Notes: generated by a model not told the origin, from the sequence alone. 64,000 nucleotides of DNA from Antedon mediterranea (GCF_964355755.1 NC_092676.1:21992288-22056287), one strand, 5' to 3'. Shown: positions 53,401 to 62,430, counted from the stretch's first letter. Program-made: numbers and translations.

Positions 53401-55705
53401 CTCGGCTACTGCCATGCTATCCCTGCTGGCCAGAATTTGTCTTGTAAAGAAACGCCAAGCACAGTTTACAATGGTTTGTATTGTCGCATAATTACTGTTA
53501 TTTTAAAGTAAAGAACCCTGTCTAAAGCGTGGTTCCGACTAGCGACGCAACGCAGCGAAGTTTTGACGCAAAGTGCTGTATTGCGTAATCACAAGTGGGA
53601 ATCGACGACGAAACAGTGCTGCAAACATCGCATGTTTGATTTCATGCAGGCGGGGGAAAACACAATTATCGGAAGGGCATTTGTTTACATTGGTTGTGTA
53701 GGTTGCGTTATGTTGCGTCGTTAAGCTTGGTTCCCACTAGAACGTAACGCAGATTAGATTCTTTATTTATTTATTTGTTGTTATTGTTTCTATGTTATAG
53801 AGAATGATTCAACACATAGAAATGGAATTTGTGCATGTATTTCTGGTGAATTTATATGCTCAAAACCTGAAAGTGAACTCAGCGACTATCAGTTAAACAG
53901 TAAGTAGTATAAAAAGAAACAAATGTTCCAAACACAGTCACAACAACAATCATTTCAAATGAAATGAAACCCATTTTTTCCATTGAAATAACAACAAAGT
54001 TGTATCATTCCTATATTAGTTATTTTCATTCAATACGCAAAAGTTTGATTGATATGAAACTAAATAAAAAAAAACTGAGCGAAATACTTGTAAAGTACAG
54101 GGCGACAGAGGGCATGGTCATTGAAAATAATGATAGCTCGAGATCTTATAACGTTTTGTGATGTCAGCATTTTATGCATTTTCCTGAAAATCAGTGGGAA
54201 TGTTCTTTTGCTATACAGGATAAAAGAGAAAAATCAAGACAATTTAGTAAATCAAAGTTACCAAAAAGATTTTACACTTTCAGATGGACAAACATACTTA
54301 TTCATCGGATATAGTAGCAGTGAATTACAGTATGTTAGTGAGTTTATCGGGGAGCAGGTACCAGATGCCGTGTTTCATAAACAGTTGCAACAACTATTGG
54401 ATAATGAGACCAAAGTCTCTTCTAAGGTATTTATGCAACTTACAAGTTCCGTATTTAAATTTGACCAGTGTCTACACACATTCCTCATCTCACATGAGAA
54501 CATATACCCTAACCTAACCCTTAAAGCGTGGTTTTCACTAGCGACGCAACGTAACGCAACGCTACGACGTATTGACGCAAAGTGTTATATTGTGGGAACC
54601 GAAGACTCAGTAGTGCTGCAAACATCGCAGGTTTGATTTCACGAAAGCGGGAGCAAACACAATTACTGGAAGGACATTTTCTTACGTTGCGTAGATTCCG
54701 TTACGTTGCGTCGCTAGTGCGAACCAAGCTTTACTGGCACCACATATTATACACAGGATATTCCGTATTATGTAATATGCCTATTATGGTAATTTCTTGG
54801 TTGGTTCTACTTACATTAAAGACACTGTAAATACATGTACCGTTTTATTTCAATTCAACGGGTAGATCCTACCCGTATAATAGATTCTATTTGTTGGAGA
54901 TAATGGTCGGGTGACCGTATTCACCAATCGCATTTACGATACTTTACTTAAGATGAAATGTAATAGGCCCATTTCCTCAATTTCACCAAAGAATATTTGA
55001 ATGATAGAGTACTCTTTAGCGTATGTATATGACTCAACATGTTTAACCACACATTCCGACCTTTGAATCAATTTCATTAGAATACATATTTAGTGTATCA
55101 ATTCATCATTAATAATATATATGATTTTATTTAGTGTACGTTGGTTCTAATTCCAATAACGACCAGAGGAAACCTACTGTTCAGGTCAGTAGAAGAGGAA
55201 AGTGACCCTAACCAGGTACGTCAGCTTTAAACGTGGTGAGGACGATGACGCAAAGATGATTTTAAATTAGATGATGATTTAGTAATAAGATAATTCCCCT
55301 GGTAGACCTAACTACTGTATAATGTTTGGTCTCAAGGACGTAAGGACACCTCAAGCAATGTGGCCAGTCATCGGCTAGTGATAAACAAAGCTCGTCCACA
55401 AAGTTGTGTTTTTTCAACAACATTTATGGAAATAACTTCTCATAAATATACTATATTCTTTTCAGACATCAGTTACCTGTATAGGGTCTATGATGCACTT
55501 GGCTAGTATGATAAACGGCAGGAATATGCCACTGGTCACCAGTCCAGTACTGTCTGTACTGAAAATAGCCAGCGTTGACTACCTTGACACCAACAGTAAC
55601 AATCCTCAACGACTAAGCCGATCGTCAGGTACTAATCAGCATCTACCTCACTGTCTTTCATGGTTGATAGTGTTAGCCTCGTTAGTATTTCTAGATTGCT
55701 TTTAA
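32071..55705 (+). CDS. GDNF family receptor alpha-like protein (four GDNFR/GAS1 domains, predicted GPI anchor)
   Basis: Eighteen coding exons, every junction GT-AG and phase-compatible: 32071-32095, 44377-44514, 45275-45436, 46102-46167, 46984-47058, 47439-47528, 48539-48711, 49154-49271, 50800-50841, 51408-51720, 51976-52169, 52702-52758, 53150-53214, 53347-53473, 53801-53899, 54284-54426, 55135-55215, 55466-55705 (TAA); 735 aa. A signal peptide (1-22, ending LVTLVKS) is split between exons 1 and 2. Cys-rich domains: D1 about 23-105 (NECTCDPDSTECRQF), D2 about 195-282 (CSCDVKQYFAC, NCGCPE), D3 about 297-380, D4 about 383-465 (CTCDPN, NRCNQDVYSLCRTAYAALF, like the CDC and AYAGL region of GFRalpha). 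An acidic Ser/Asp linker lies at 108-190. A C-terminal module (about 485-700) precedes a hydrophobic tail (CLSWLIVLASLVFLDCF) after small residues, suggesting a GPI signal. N-glycosylation sequons include NCS, NLS, NDS, NET and NQT. GFRalpha proteins bind GDNF-family ligands with RET or NCAM; this role is inferred. Exon 1 was assigned by signal-peptide fit and phase across a 12.3-kb intron. Confidence 0.85.
34634..34836. mobile_element. MITE family M2 (short subfamily), intron 1 of the GDNF-receptor-like gene
   Basis: gtgattggtcaatttacttg, agccaatgacaagcgaagtt, gccatcgcttgtgattggtc and tcgctagtgggaaccacgct. The left terminal repeat is eroded or replaced by a second partial copy. Confidence 0.7.
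35575..35720 (+). mobile_element. LINE ORF2 C-terminal remnant
   Basis: Reads EGIQKRAISFFYRKYALHID and then IRTLKSRRKSLH, the motif (LE-x-IQKRA-x-R-x-IY ... LKSRR) found near the C-terminus of CR1/RTE/Jockey-like LINE polymerases. Short and without flanking domains. Confidence 0.55.
36289..36641. mobile_element. MITE family M4, near-complete copy
   Basis: Terminal inverted repeat: left ccttaaagatgtattgtc, right gggacaatacacctttaag. The core has gttttaataaagttaatcac, aaacccattgtctgggaggc and tggtcaaagtggataactat. Fragments of the same family lie at 1,366, 11,290, 13,195 and 43,990. Confidence 0.8.
36860..37110. repeat. Degenerate 24-bp tandem repeat
   Basis: About ten imperfect units like gaattctcacgaaattggt (cacggaattggtgactgtca, cgcgaaattgttgaatcttc, gagagtgatgaattgtctcg). 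It ends where an M2 MITE begins at 37,126. Confidence 0.6.
37126..37304. mobile_element. MITE family M2 (short subfamily), best copy
   Basis: Left gcttggttcccactagaacg, right cgctagtgggaaccacgctt; between them aacgcaaggacgtaaacgca and its inverted counterpart. Nearly fully palindromic, 179 bp. Confidence 0.9.
38660..39215. repeat. 36-bp satellite, block 1 (about 14 units)
   Basis: Unit aaaatatgtaaactacacaa followed by gttggggtgcgcgtac. Two alternating variants: gttagggtgcgcgtag and (with a 6-9 bp insertion acaatacaa) gttgaagtgcgcgtac. Minus-strand frames across it are open by chance. Confidence 0.9.
39628..39835. repeat. 36-bp satellite, block 2 (about five units)
   Basis: Same unit as block 1, separated from it by about 410 bp of unrelated sequence. 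Ends with a duplicated cacgagttgaaaataacat. Confidence 0.9.
40759..40788. repeat. (TA)n microsatellite
   Basis: Fifteen perfect TA units. Confidence 0.9.
41391..41423. repeat. (ATT)n microsatellite
   Basis: TTATTATTATTAG then TATTATTATTATTATTATTA, with one interruption. Confidence 0.85.
42785..42900. mobile_element. Possible Penelope-like element terminal fragment
   Basis: gatgaagaagccaatctgtg and ggactcgaaacatgcttact resemble the 'tgatgaagcc ... cgaaacgt' word pair seen at ends of Penelope-like elements. Similar words (gatcgtcctcagg, gacgtttcgatca) are at 46,735-46,775 and (tccgaaacgtcgatc) at 59,800. No coding sequence. Confidence 0.3.
43990..44230. mobile_element. M4 fragment near the exon 2 acceptor
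   Basis: atttggtaatttattggact, ccccttaaattattgtgatc and tcagtcaaagtgaataacat followed by taaaatggcatact match the M4 core. It ends about 150 bp before exon 2 of the GDNF-receptor-like gene. Confidence 0.6.
44700..45017 (+). mobile_element. LINE 3' end with (GATT)n tail, intron 2
   Basis: T-rich 3' UTR-like DNA followed by tgaaagaaataaatgttcac and five TTGA/GATT units at 44,994-45,017, a typical L2/CR1-like 3' terminus. An M2 MITE follows 30 bp later. Confidence 0.5.
45048..45199. mobile_element. MITE family M2, short subfamily, intron 2
   Basis: gcactagaggcacatcataa, agttgaccaatcactgcgat, gccattggtcaacacgcttg and gtcctagtgggaaccaagct. The left terminal repeat is degraded. Confidence 0.8.
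46660..46800. mobile_element. Possible Penelope-like element fragment, intron 4
   Basis: gagtttctcgacgtttcgat followed by caatattctctgatcgtcct and caggagtgagaaat: the 'gacgtttcga ... ctgatcgtcctcagg' word order characteristic of such termini. No coding part. Confidence 0.35.
47895..47985 (-). mobile_element. Possible tRNA-SINE remnant, intron 6
   Basis: On the minus strand cgagttcgaatattggctag resembles a B box with flanking sequence. No A box was identified, so this is weak. Confidence 0.25.
47990..48385. repeat. 47-bp minisatellite, about eight copies, intron 6
   Basis: Unit gagcgggaaccgcgtagctt followed by gtcccacgtagaatctgtgt and ctatcct/ctatcat. Copies are almost identical apart from the first (accgcgtaactttcccc) and the last (aaaatctgtatc). 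It lies about 150 bp before exon 7. Confidence 0.95.
49349..49500. mobile_element. M2-like fragment with M3 end, intron 8
   Basis: gagttgaccaatgaaaagca, cgttgattggtcaaatttaa and tgcattgcgcttacgtcata are M2 core words; the following atcccaaacgagagggttct and actgta resembles an M3 end (caaatgaggggttctact). Confidence 0.5.
51237..51302. mobile_element. M2 core fragment, intron 9
   Basis: actttgaccaatcaatacat, then aggttgtgattggtcaagct. Terminal repeats are lost. Confidence 0.4.
52273..52481 (-). mobile_element. MITE family M2, long subfamily, intron 11
   Basis: agcttgtttctcactagcta, gcctccgcctgcgtgaaatc, gtcgtcggttcccacttgta and gttctagtgggaaccaagct. Same subfamily as at 53,525, 54,521 and 56,343, in the orientation opposite to the first two of those. 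Confidence 0.85.
53070..53131. mobile_element. Right end of an M5 MITE, intron 12
   Basis: ttgttttcgttatcgtattt, then gttgcaaaacctctcg, matches the right end of M5 at 26,640-26,684. It ends about 20 bp before exon 13, so it may overlap the polypyrimidine tract. Confidence 0.6.
53525..53752 (+). mobile_element. MITE family M2, long subfamily, intron 14
   Basis: aagcgtggttccgactagcg, agttttgacgcaaagtgctg, gctgcaaacatcgcatgttt and gcttggttcccactagaacg. The right end carries an additional inward-pointing M2 terminus, as if two elements met. Confidence 0.8.
54521..54733 (+). mobile_element. MITE family M2, long subfamily, intron 16
   Basis: aaagcgtggttttcactagc, cgacgtattgacgcaaagtg, gctgcaaacatcgcaggttt and gtcgctagtgcgaaccaagc. 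An open frame running out of exon 16 continues about 35 codons into it and stops at 54,634-54,636. Confidence 0.85.
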
Positions 55706-55900
55706 TCAAATAGAAACACCATTCCATTGTAAATATCACTGCTATTTCTATAAGTATTATCAACGATAATAATTTATATATAAGCTTTACCACGCAAAAA
55801 TGGTAGGTTAAATCTGTTCAAGGAGTCTCAGAATTATCAAATTGTTTAGCAAAAAAAAACATTTTTAATTTCTTTTAAGTTAATATTGTTTTCAAAATAC

Positions 55901-55906
55901 AATAAA
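55901..55906 (+). terminator. Candidate polyadenylation signal of the GDNF-receptor-like gene
   Basis: AATAAA about 196 nt after the stop codon of the last exon, in AT-rich sequence. It is the first clear hexamer downstream. Confidence 0.5.
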
Positions 55907-56342
55907 TAGTCTATGTGTGCACATTTAATTTAAAAGAATAAAAAAACACTGGTTAGATTTAAAAAAACAATACTGAATTGCGCAAATAGATAAATGCCAA
56001 CCTAGTACTTCTATCATGGCAACAATTAGTGCTGTTAATAGTCCCATTATACAAATTGGTATAATCTGATGTATTTTTCTTATACTTTATTGTTGGGTGT
56101 GTGCAGAAAACGTGTATGTCTGTTATAATTGTACATCGTCAGTAACTTATCACCATCAAATATGATTTGTTGTAACATTGTATTTAGTTCATTTCATTCG
56201 TTCAAAGCTGGCTGCGGCAGTGGTTAGGACACTTAACTGCTACATACGATAAGAACATCTTCCAGCTGTAAATGTTTACCTCTAATATTGGAAAATACTA
56301 GGGCGGATACGCGGCGAGGAATTGGACTTGAACCCCACGACA

Positions 56343-56548
56343 TAAAGCTTGGTTCCCACTTGCGACGACACGTAACGCAACATAAGCAAATTCCCTTCCA
56401 ATAATTGTGCTTGCCTTCGCCTGCGTGAAATCAAACCTGCGATATTGACAGCACTATTGCGTCGTCGGTTCCCACTATTGGGATTACGCAATACATCACT
56501 TTGCGTCAATACGTCACTGCGTTGCGTTCTAGTGGGAACCACGCTTTA
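56343..56548 (-). mobile_element. MITE family M2, long subfamily, 3' flank
   Basis: ataaagcttggttcccactt, gcctgcgtgaaatcaaacct, gcgtcgtcggttcccactat and gttctagtgggaaccacgct. Nearly colinear with the copy at 52,273. Confidence 0.85.
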
Positions 56549-57389
56549 CCTACAATAAACTGGCTTCTGAACAGGGAAGGTCTAACAGCTATTTTCCTTA
56601 CGTTCAGAATACGGGACTCATCTTACCTTAATTCATATATGTTTAAATGTAGAATGTTGAAATCAACTATTTATCGCATAAGCATTACCTGTTTAAATAG
56701 TGTACAGTATGTATTATTGACCACTAGATAAGTATAATAGTACTACTTACTGCAGTTTATAATATTAGATAATATAAATTATATTGTATTTTAAAATTAA
56801 TTAAAAAATGAGGTAGCATTATAGATAGTTCTAGATCTAGATTTGTACTATTTTATATATCAGTCGCAACTCGCAGCAAATAGTTTCCGAAATTATATTT
56901 TTGTATCAAAAGAATATGTAAATATTGATAATAATGTATAATTAGAATTATGTGTACAGCCAGATTAAAAATAAAGTGTATATATGTTGTGCAGTTTTTG
57001 AGGGAACAGGAATCATCGTTTAACAATGTATATATTGATGAAATACAGGAAAATATTTATAGTAACAGTACAGAAGTTTCGTTGTCGGCGGCAAATTACA
57101 AAATGCATCAATCGACTACGCAGATATTACGGACTTTTGGATTTGAGTGGGCTTGTACTACGTTCACATGGGTGGTAGTCGACCGGTACTAATTCACGAC
57201 AATATGATGAAAGTTTCGATTGAAGTTGACATTTATTTTGATACGCGAGTGAACGTATTACGTAAACACCTTTGTAATTTGGTGCGCGTGGGGCTAATCC
57301 ACTGGGCCGGTGGTACGCGAATATGTAGTCGTACTTACACCGGGCTATTTTGCTTAGCCTAATCCTAAATCCCCTTTTATGAAGGGTGA

Positions 57390-57655
57390 CTGAGTCAGAG
57401 AGCGATCATGGTAAAATACAACTAAACAGGTTACTGTCACTTCATGAGCGTGCGCAGAATGAGTTTGAGACTGGTTTTTTTTTATTTTGTATCTATTATG
57501 TTGTGTTTATATGTTTTTTATGTAAAAGGGTCCTGCGAAAACAGAAGTGTAAACTTCTCTATGCAGGATCCTTGCCATCATTTATGCTATGAAACTGTAT
57601 TTATAAACGATGAGTAAATAAATGTGAATTGAATGAATAAATGAATGAATGAGAC
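57390..57655 (+). mobile_element. LINE 3' end with hairpin and (TGAA)n tail
   Basis: A stem-loop (gggtcctgcg ... tatgcaggatcc with inner agaagtgtaaacttct) at 57,529-57,572 precedes gagtaaataaatgtgaattg and a (AATGA)n tail at 57,632-57,653. This arrangement is usual at L2-type LINE 3' ends. Confidence 0.55.
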
Positions 57656-58405
57656 TCGAAAGGCGCGTAGTAGTGGTCAGGTTAAATGCAACATGTTATC
57701 GTATCAATTCGCGGTTATACAATGGCCGTTATAAACACGTTCCTGTTTTTCGGCCCTTCTTTCTTTCTCCAGCCATTAATTAAGCAGCTTTCGATATGCT
57801 AGGACCTATTGGAGTTGTTTTTCAATTGTTGCCAATTTGCTGGACCCAATTTGCCGTTTCTAGATACAGATGACAACATTCTGATATACATGCGCATTTT
57901 AACCAATTTTGGACAAAATGACGTAATACATATAAATATAATATATAAATATTCATAGGTCGCCCCAAATCGAAACTTTTTTTTTTTTTATTTTCTGTAT
58001 TTCATAAAACAGTATACATTATTTAACTTGGTTACATTACAAAGTAATACAAAATAATATTATTTTGCAAATCGAAACTTGGCATTGCATGTTCTCATAC
58101 ATCCGCTTTGTGTTCTTATAATTCAGAATAACGTAAAGCATTGAATATTTTATGCTTGCCGTAACGTGGGAACGTATATATGCAAAGATGTCATTATGTA
58201 TGCACGAATTGTATGTAGACTCCATACTTACTATTTCTTTTTTTTAAATATCACCGAGTATTCATAAATTTTTAAACAAATATCTATTGGTTTCAAATTA
58301 CGATTATCATATAATTATGCCTACACACATAGCGGTCTTAGATATTATAATTCACAGTTTGTGTTACAATAATGCATGTGGTCCCATTTTCGATGTTGCT
58401 ATTTA

Positions 58406-58536
58406 AGTTTGGTTCCCACTTGGTCGCAACGCAATGATCCGCAAGTAATTTGACCAATCACGTCGCTTTTGATTGGCACCTCACCTGCGTTGCGCCTATG
58501 ACGTTTCGTTGCGTCCAAGTTGAAACCATTAAACTT
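58406..58536. mobile_element. MITE family M2, short subfamily
   Basis: aagtttggttcccacttggt, atttgaccaatcacgtcgct, gattggcacctcacctgcgt and gcgtccaagttgaaaccatt. The right end is diverged. Confidence 0.75.
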
Positions 58537-58587
58537 CAGTGTAGATTATTAGGCATGTTTTGCATTTAGGTATTAAATTCTAAATAT

Positions 58588-58744
58588 CTATCTACTCTAT
58601 CAAACTAGTCTGACAAAAAAAAGTATGATGTGCCCAAATATGGTAGGGATATGCCCAAACATGGTAGTGATTTGACATCATCATGTCTATATATGGGAAC
58701 GTCACTTTTTTTACATAAAGTTTGATAGTGTAGACAGAGCTTAA
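58588..58744. mobile_element. MITE family M1, copy 6
   Basis: tctatctactctatcaaact followed by agtctgac, tgatgtgcccaaatatggta and gtttgatagtgtagacagag followed by ctta. Left end diverged, right end intact. Confidence 0.8.
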
Positions 58745-59516
58745 GACATAGTTTGCTCTCTTTACTATTAATTTTTCTTTTATTTTCTTCTTGCTACGTT
58801 CTTTCATTTGTGACTGTGGTATGGACATAAATAGACTCTCGAGAAATATGGCTTCGGATTCGTATGAAAGCACTCTTCTCTTCTAGTCTTTAACAATAAA
58901 GCTGCTGACCTACCTTTCCTTTAAATAAATTTGTGAAAGAATTTAATTAGTCTGAATGATGTTAATAGCTTAGTTTTTAGAGATTCTAAAGTAAGGTAAG
59001 CATGGTTTTGGATTCTCTAAACTGAAGCGTTTCGGTGGCTAATAAACACATAAAACTTTATTTTAGCATGTTAAGTATGATGTACACAATATAAATTTAT
59101 ACGGTACAAATAATATTGTATGAGAAAATGTCAAGATACCACCTAGATTAACTACCTTCTTGTTGGGTAAAATGTTTTGCTAGATCGTTTAAATAATGAA
59201 GAAAAAAAAACCCAAAAATGGTTTGTTCTTCTAAATGTATTAATCCGTATATTACGGCAAGATTTTAAATATAATTCAATGTCAGTTTAAAAATATGCTT
59301 ATGAGTAAAATTTGGATAATCTTTTTCATGAGATGACAATATAGTATTATCTTGTACCGAAAGAAAATATTTAATCATATTATTAATGTAAAGAACTTGA
59401 TAAAAGAAATACTGAAATGAGACTCATCAATGTATTATAATGAATAAATGTCTTGAAATAAAGTGGTGCACATGCCTCTTAAAACATAAAGCAAACTTGT
59501 CTGTCATTTTTTTAAA

Positions 59517-59529
59517 GGGGGGGGGGGGG
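59517..59529. repeat. Poly-G run
   Basis: Thirteen consecutive G bases preceded by TTTTTTTAAA; may be length-variable or an assembly-sensitive site. Confidence 0.8.
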
Positions 59530-61079
59530 TTGTTTGTGAGTTATACTTCGGTTATGCAACACACTAGTAAGTTGACTTTGTTGTACAACTCTATCAAGTA
59601 CTGATGGTATCTTCCGACCTCTTCGTTTACTTTGTGTTGTGTGAAATAAGGTATAACACTACAATATTCTGTTTGTCCAAATTGTGTAAAAATTGTCCAA
59701 AGGGTTCTGAGATTTTATAAGTGTGCATATACTATATTTTGCATTATAACAAATATTTCTTTAAGAATATTTTTATTAAAATGGTTCCATAATGATTCCG
59801 AAACGTCGATCTTCTTGTTTTTTGTCATTCAATTTTATTGTAAAGTTATATTTTTATTGTAAATGAATTCCTTTCTACAGTAGTTTCGCGAAGGAACTGT
59901 TGACCTCATGACCCTGTACTTCCATCATTGCAAAATTTATGAAACCAACTTACAAGAACCTGTGCTCGATGTATCTGCCTCTTGTTATTGATGTGCCTTC
60001 TGGGAAATGGGTTTAATTCATGAAAAGCAATCTAAGATAAACAGATTAATACAATTTATTCATTCATTAGTGTAGTAGTCAACCTTCCCATTTACAGTAT
60101 ACACCCCTTGGTCTGAAAGCAGTTCGTAAATGATAAGTTTTAAAGACTCAAAACCCTATATTATCAATACCAGAAGCATTAAAATAAAATAATTTTATTT
60201 CAATATACTGTAACTCAACTATTGTATAATATTGTTTACTTAAAATACTGGGGTCTTTTTTCACAAAAACAATAACTTAAAAAATAAATGTTTGAACAAC
60301 AATCCCTGCAGAGATTAGGTGAACTCTGTCTCCATGACTATTTAGGTAAATTCTCCAAAGGTTTCTTATTCTTTGTATTCCAATTAAGTTGTCACTGTTC
60401 ATTTGTTTGCACAGTGCAAAATAGATCTTTTCTTCTGTTATAAAGCTTTCTTTATCCTTGCATACGTCGTCGTTTTTGAAAAAGATCGGCTTCACGCTGG
60501 ATAGGTTTGGTTTTCCTTCATTCTCTGTTACGTAGGCCTAATTCTCTTTGTTCCAACAACACCTTTTGCTACTTCATCCATTGTATTCGTAGGCCTACTT
60601 GATTGATTTAGTATAAATGTTACTCGCCATTACTTTACCTGTTACCTTGTTCAATGTTTGCAAGGACAATCAGGGCTAGGTCTTGTCGCATCAAGACGGT
60701 GTTCCAACAGCCAAGATTCGATATAGTGATGCGATTCTGGATTCTGAAAAATTAAGTGATTTAGACCGAGTTAAACTGCACCTTAGTGTAAGTGTATCTA
60801 ATAAATTTCAGTATATCACCGGGCGGTATAATTAATGTTCTTTGCCTGATTTGTTTATATATTAATATATTAATATATTAATGCACAAGAAAAGACAGAA
60901 GATTTAGCAAGGTAAGATTTATCATGTCTATAGTTTCCAGATTGTTGCAACCTACGTATGTGAAACATGGTGATTAACCAAAGAAGAAAGCCTCTATATG
61001 TATACCATGGACCGCCATAAGAACCAACAAAAGTGTTTGGCACAAAATAGGCAAAAATTAGAACAGATTGCCAGTTTGA

Positions 61080-61260
61080 AAAAAAAAGATTATGTTTGGA
61101 AAAAATGAGGGAAGAAGACAACGAATCAGATGGATAGAGGGAATATGTGATGCAGCCAAACTCCCAGTAATTAAGCAGGATTGCCAAAATCAAGCGCAAG
61201 ATCGGCCTGTACACAGGAGAGTGTACTCGGATGAATGGAACGCGACGAAGATAGAACCAA
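61080..61260 (+). mobile_element. LINE ORF2 tail remnant
   Basis: Reads GRRQRIRWIEGICDAAKLP and, after decayed sequence, AQDRPVHRRVYSDEW. It matches the pattern (RRG-x-P-x-xRW-x-D-x-I ... AQDR-x-x-WR) at the end of many LINE polymerases, with substitutions at key positions. Degenerate and short. The palindrome ccaaggaagcttccttgg lies at its right edge. Confidence 0.5.
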
Positions 61261-61775
61261 GGAAGCTTCCTTGGTTCTATCTACAAGAGAAGTATATAAC
61301 ATTAACACGTAACTATATAGCGCACATTTCTATGAAACTCATAATAATCAGCGGCGCTTTACATCCTATCATGTAATTGTAGCCTATACTTCGAAATAAA
61401 AAGTAATTAATTGTTTTAAACTGATTAAGTTATCTAAAAGTTTAATATTCGGCAAATTGTTCGAAATTCTTGAATACCCTTGCAATTATCGGTTGCTTTC
61501 GTAATTTAATTTTTATTCAATTATGAAAATGTGATATATTTACATATAATATTACTAGAGTTTGTCTAGTAACTATTTGTATGAACTTACTCAGATCTTG
61601 TGCAATATTATACAAATAAATAAAGTTCATAGGTGAAATGAAGAAAATATTATTATTATTAACTATTGATAAAACACAAATTGTTTGTCATTTTTTAGAA
61701 GGTACATTACGTTTATCTCAGATTCTTTTCTCTCTATTCTAGTAGACTTACGACTTATTTGATGTTTCTCTTTTA

Positions 61776-61914
61776 ACCACTGTCTACACTATCAAACTAA
61801 TAAAAATGGAATGTGCACATAATGGACACGATGACGTCATATCAATACCATAATATGGGACATCACACTTTTTTTGTGAAACTATTTTGATAGTGTAGGC
61901 TAGACAGAGCTTTT
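61776..61914. mobile_element. MITE family M1, copy 7
   Basis: accactgtctacactatcaa followed by actaa, gggacatcacactttttttg and ttgatagtgtaggctagaca followed by gagctt. Central part shortened. Confidence 0.75.
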
Positions 61915-61984
61915 TTAACTGATGTTCGGGTCTCAAACGCAGAAGACAACCCTAAGTGTTAACCCTCATCACACCTGCCAATTT

Positions 61985-62090
61985 TAGCGTTTAGACCCTC
62001 CAGCTAACTATGTCGTTCGGTCGGTTGGTCAGTAAATCCTAACTTGAGCACGCGGCTACAGCCATGTATATGGCCTTGTTCATACTCGCC
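61985..62090. mobile_element. Repeat family M6, copy 2 (inverted relative to copy 1)
   Basis: gtcgttcggtcggttggtca, gagcacgcggctacagccat and gtatatggccttgttcatac are the reverse complement of the copy at 30,985-31,095, with divergence. Confidence 0.6.
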
Positions 62091-62152
62091 TTTCGCCTAG
62101 TATTGTAAATATGAGTAAGGTATCACTTATTATTTGTTAATTTTATTATACT

Positions 62153-62430
62153 AGATGGTACGGTCGCTTCGCTCGCGTACCATCTAGGTCGTGCCCACAG
62201 ATGGTTCTCGAATACATAATAATTTCAGCTTAAAAAACTGGCGATTTCAAATGTACGTACCGCAGGCTGTACAGGAACGAATAAATAGACACTGTGATTT
62301 ATGTACTCAACTAAAAAAGGAACAATTTTTAAATATATTCTTTATCCATTTAGTAACGAAATATTAATTGAACTTATTCAACCTTATGTTCCTAAGTGGT
62401 CTCTGAGATCTAGATCTGAGTCTCTTCTTG
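62153..62430. mobile_element. Hairpin-bearing dispersed repeat, copy 1
   Basis: Begins with an almost perfect palindrome, atggtacggtcgcttcgctc followed by gcgtaccat, then ctaggtcgtgcccacagatg and ggcgatttcaaatgtacgta. The same order is found from 63,238. On the minus strand the hairpin is followed by ATCTAG, similar to a Helitron 3' end (hairpin then CTAG). Confidence 0.55.

Noticed and set aside
54216-54283. Upstream acceptor (CTATACAG at 54,218) for exon 16
   Set aside because: Joined to exon 15 in phase 1 it gives an immediate stop; the acceptor at 54,283 (CTTTCAG) keeps the frame.
55135-55184. Alternative ending of exon 17 at GTTCAG/gtcagt with a phase-1 start
   Set aside because: It would pair with a donor after exon 16 codon TATGTTA, but the phase-0 reading uses a longer open exon and yields CTLVLIPITTRGNLLF, which looks like folded protein. 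The alternative cannot be fully excluded without cDNA.
57529-57572. microRNA hairpin
   Set aside because: The stem has an internal asymmetric loop and sits just before a LINE-type (TGAA)n tail, so it fits a retrotransposon 3' end better.
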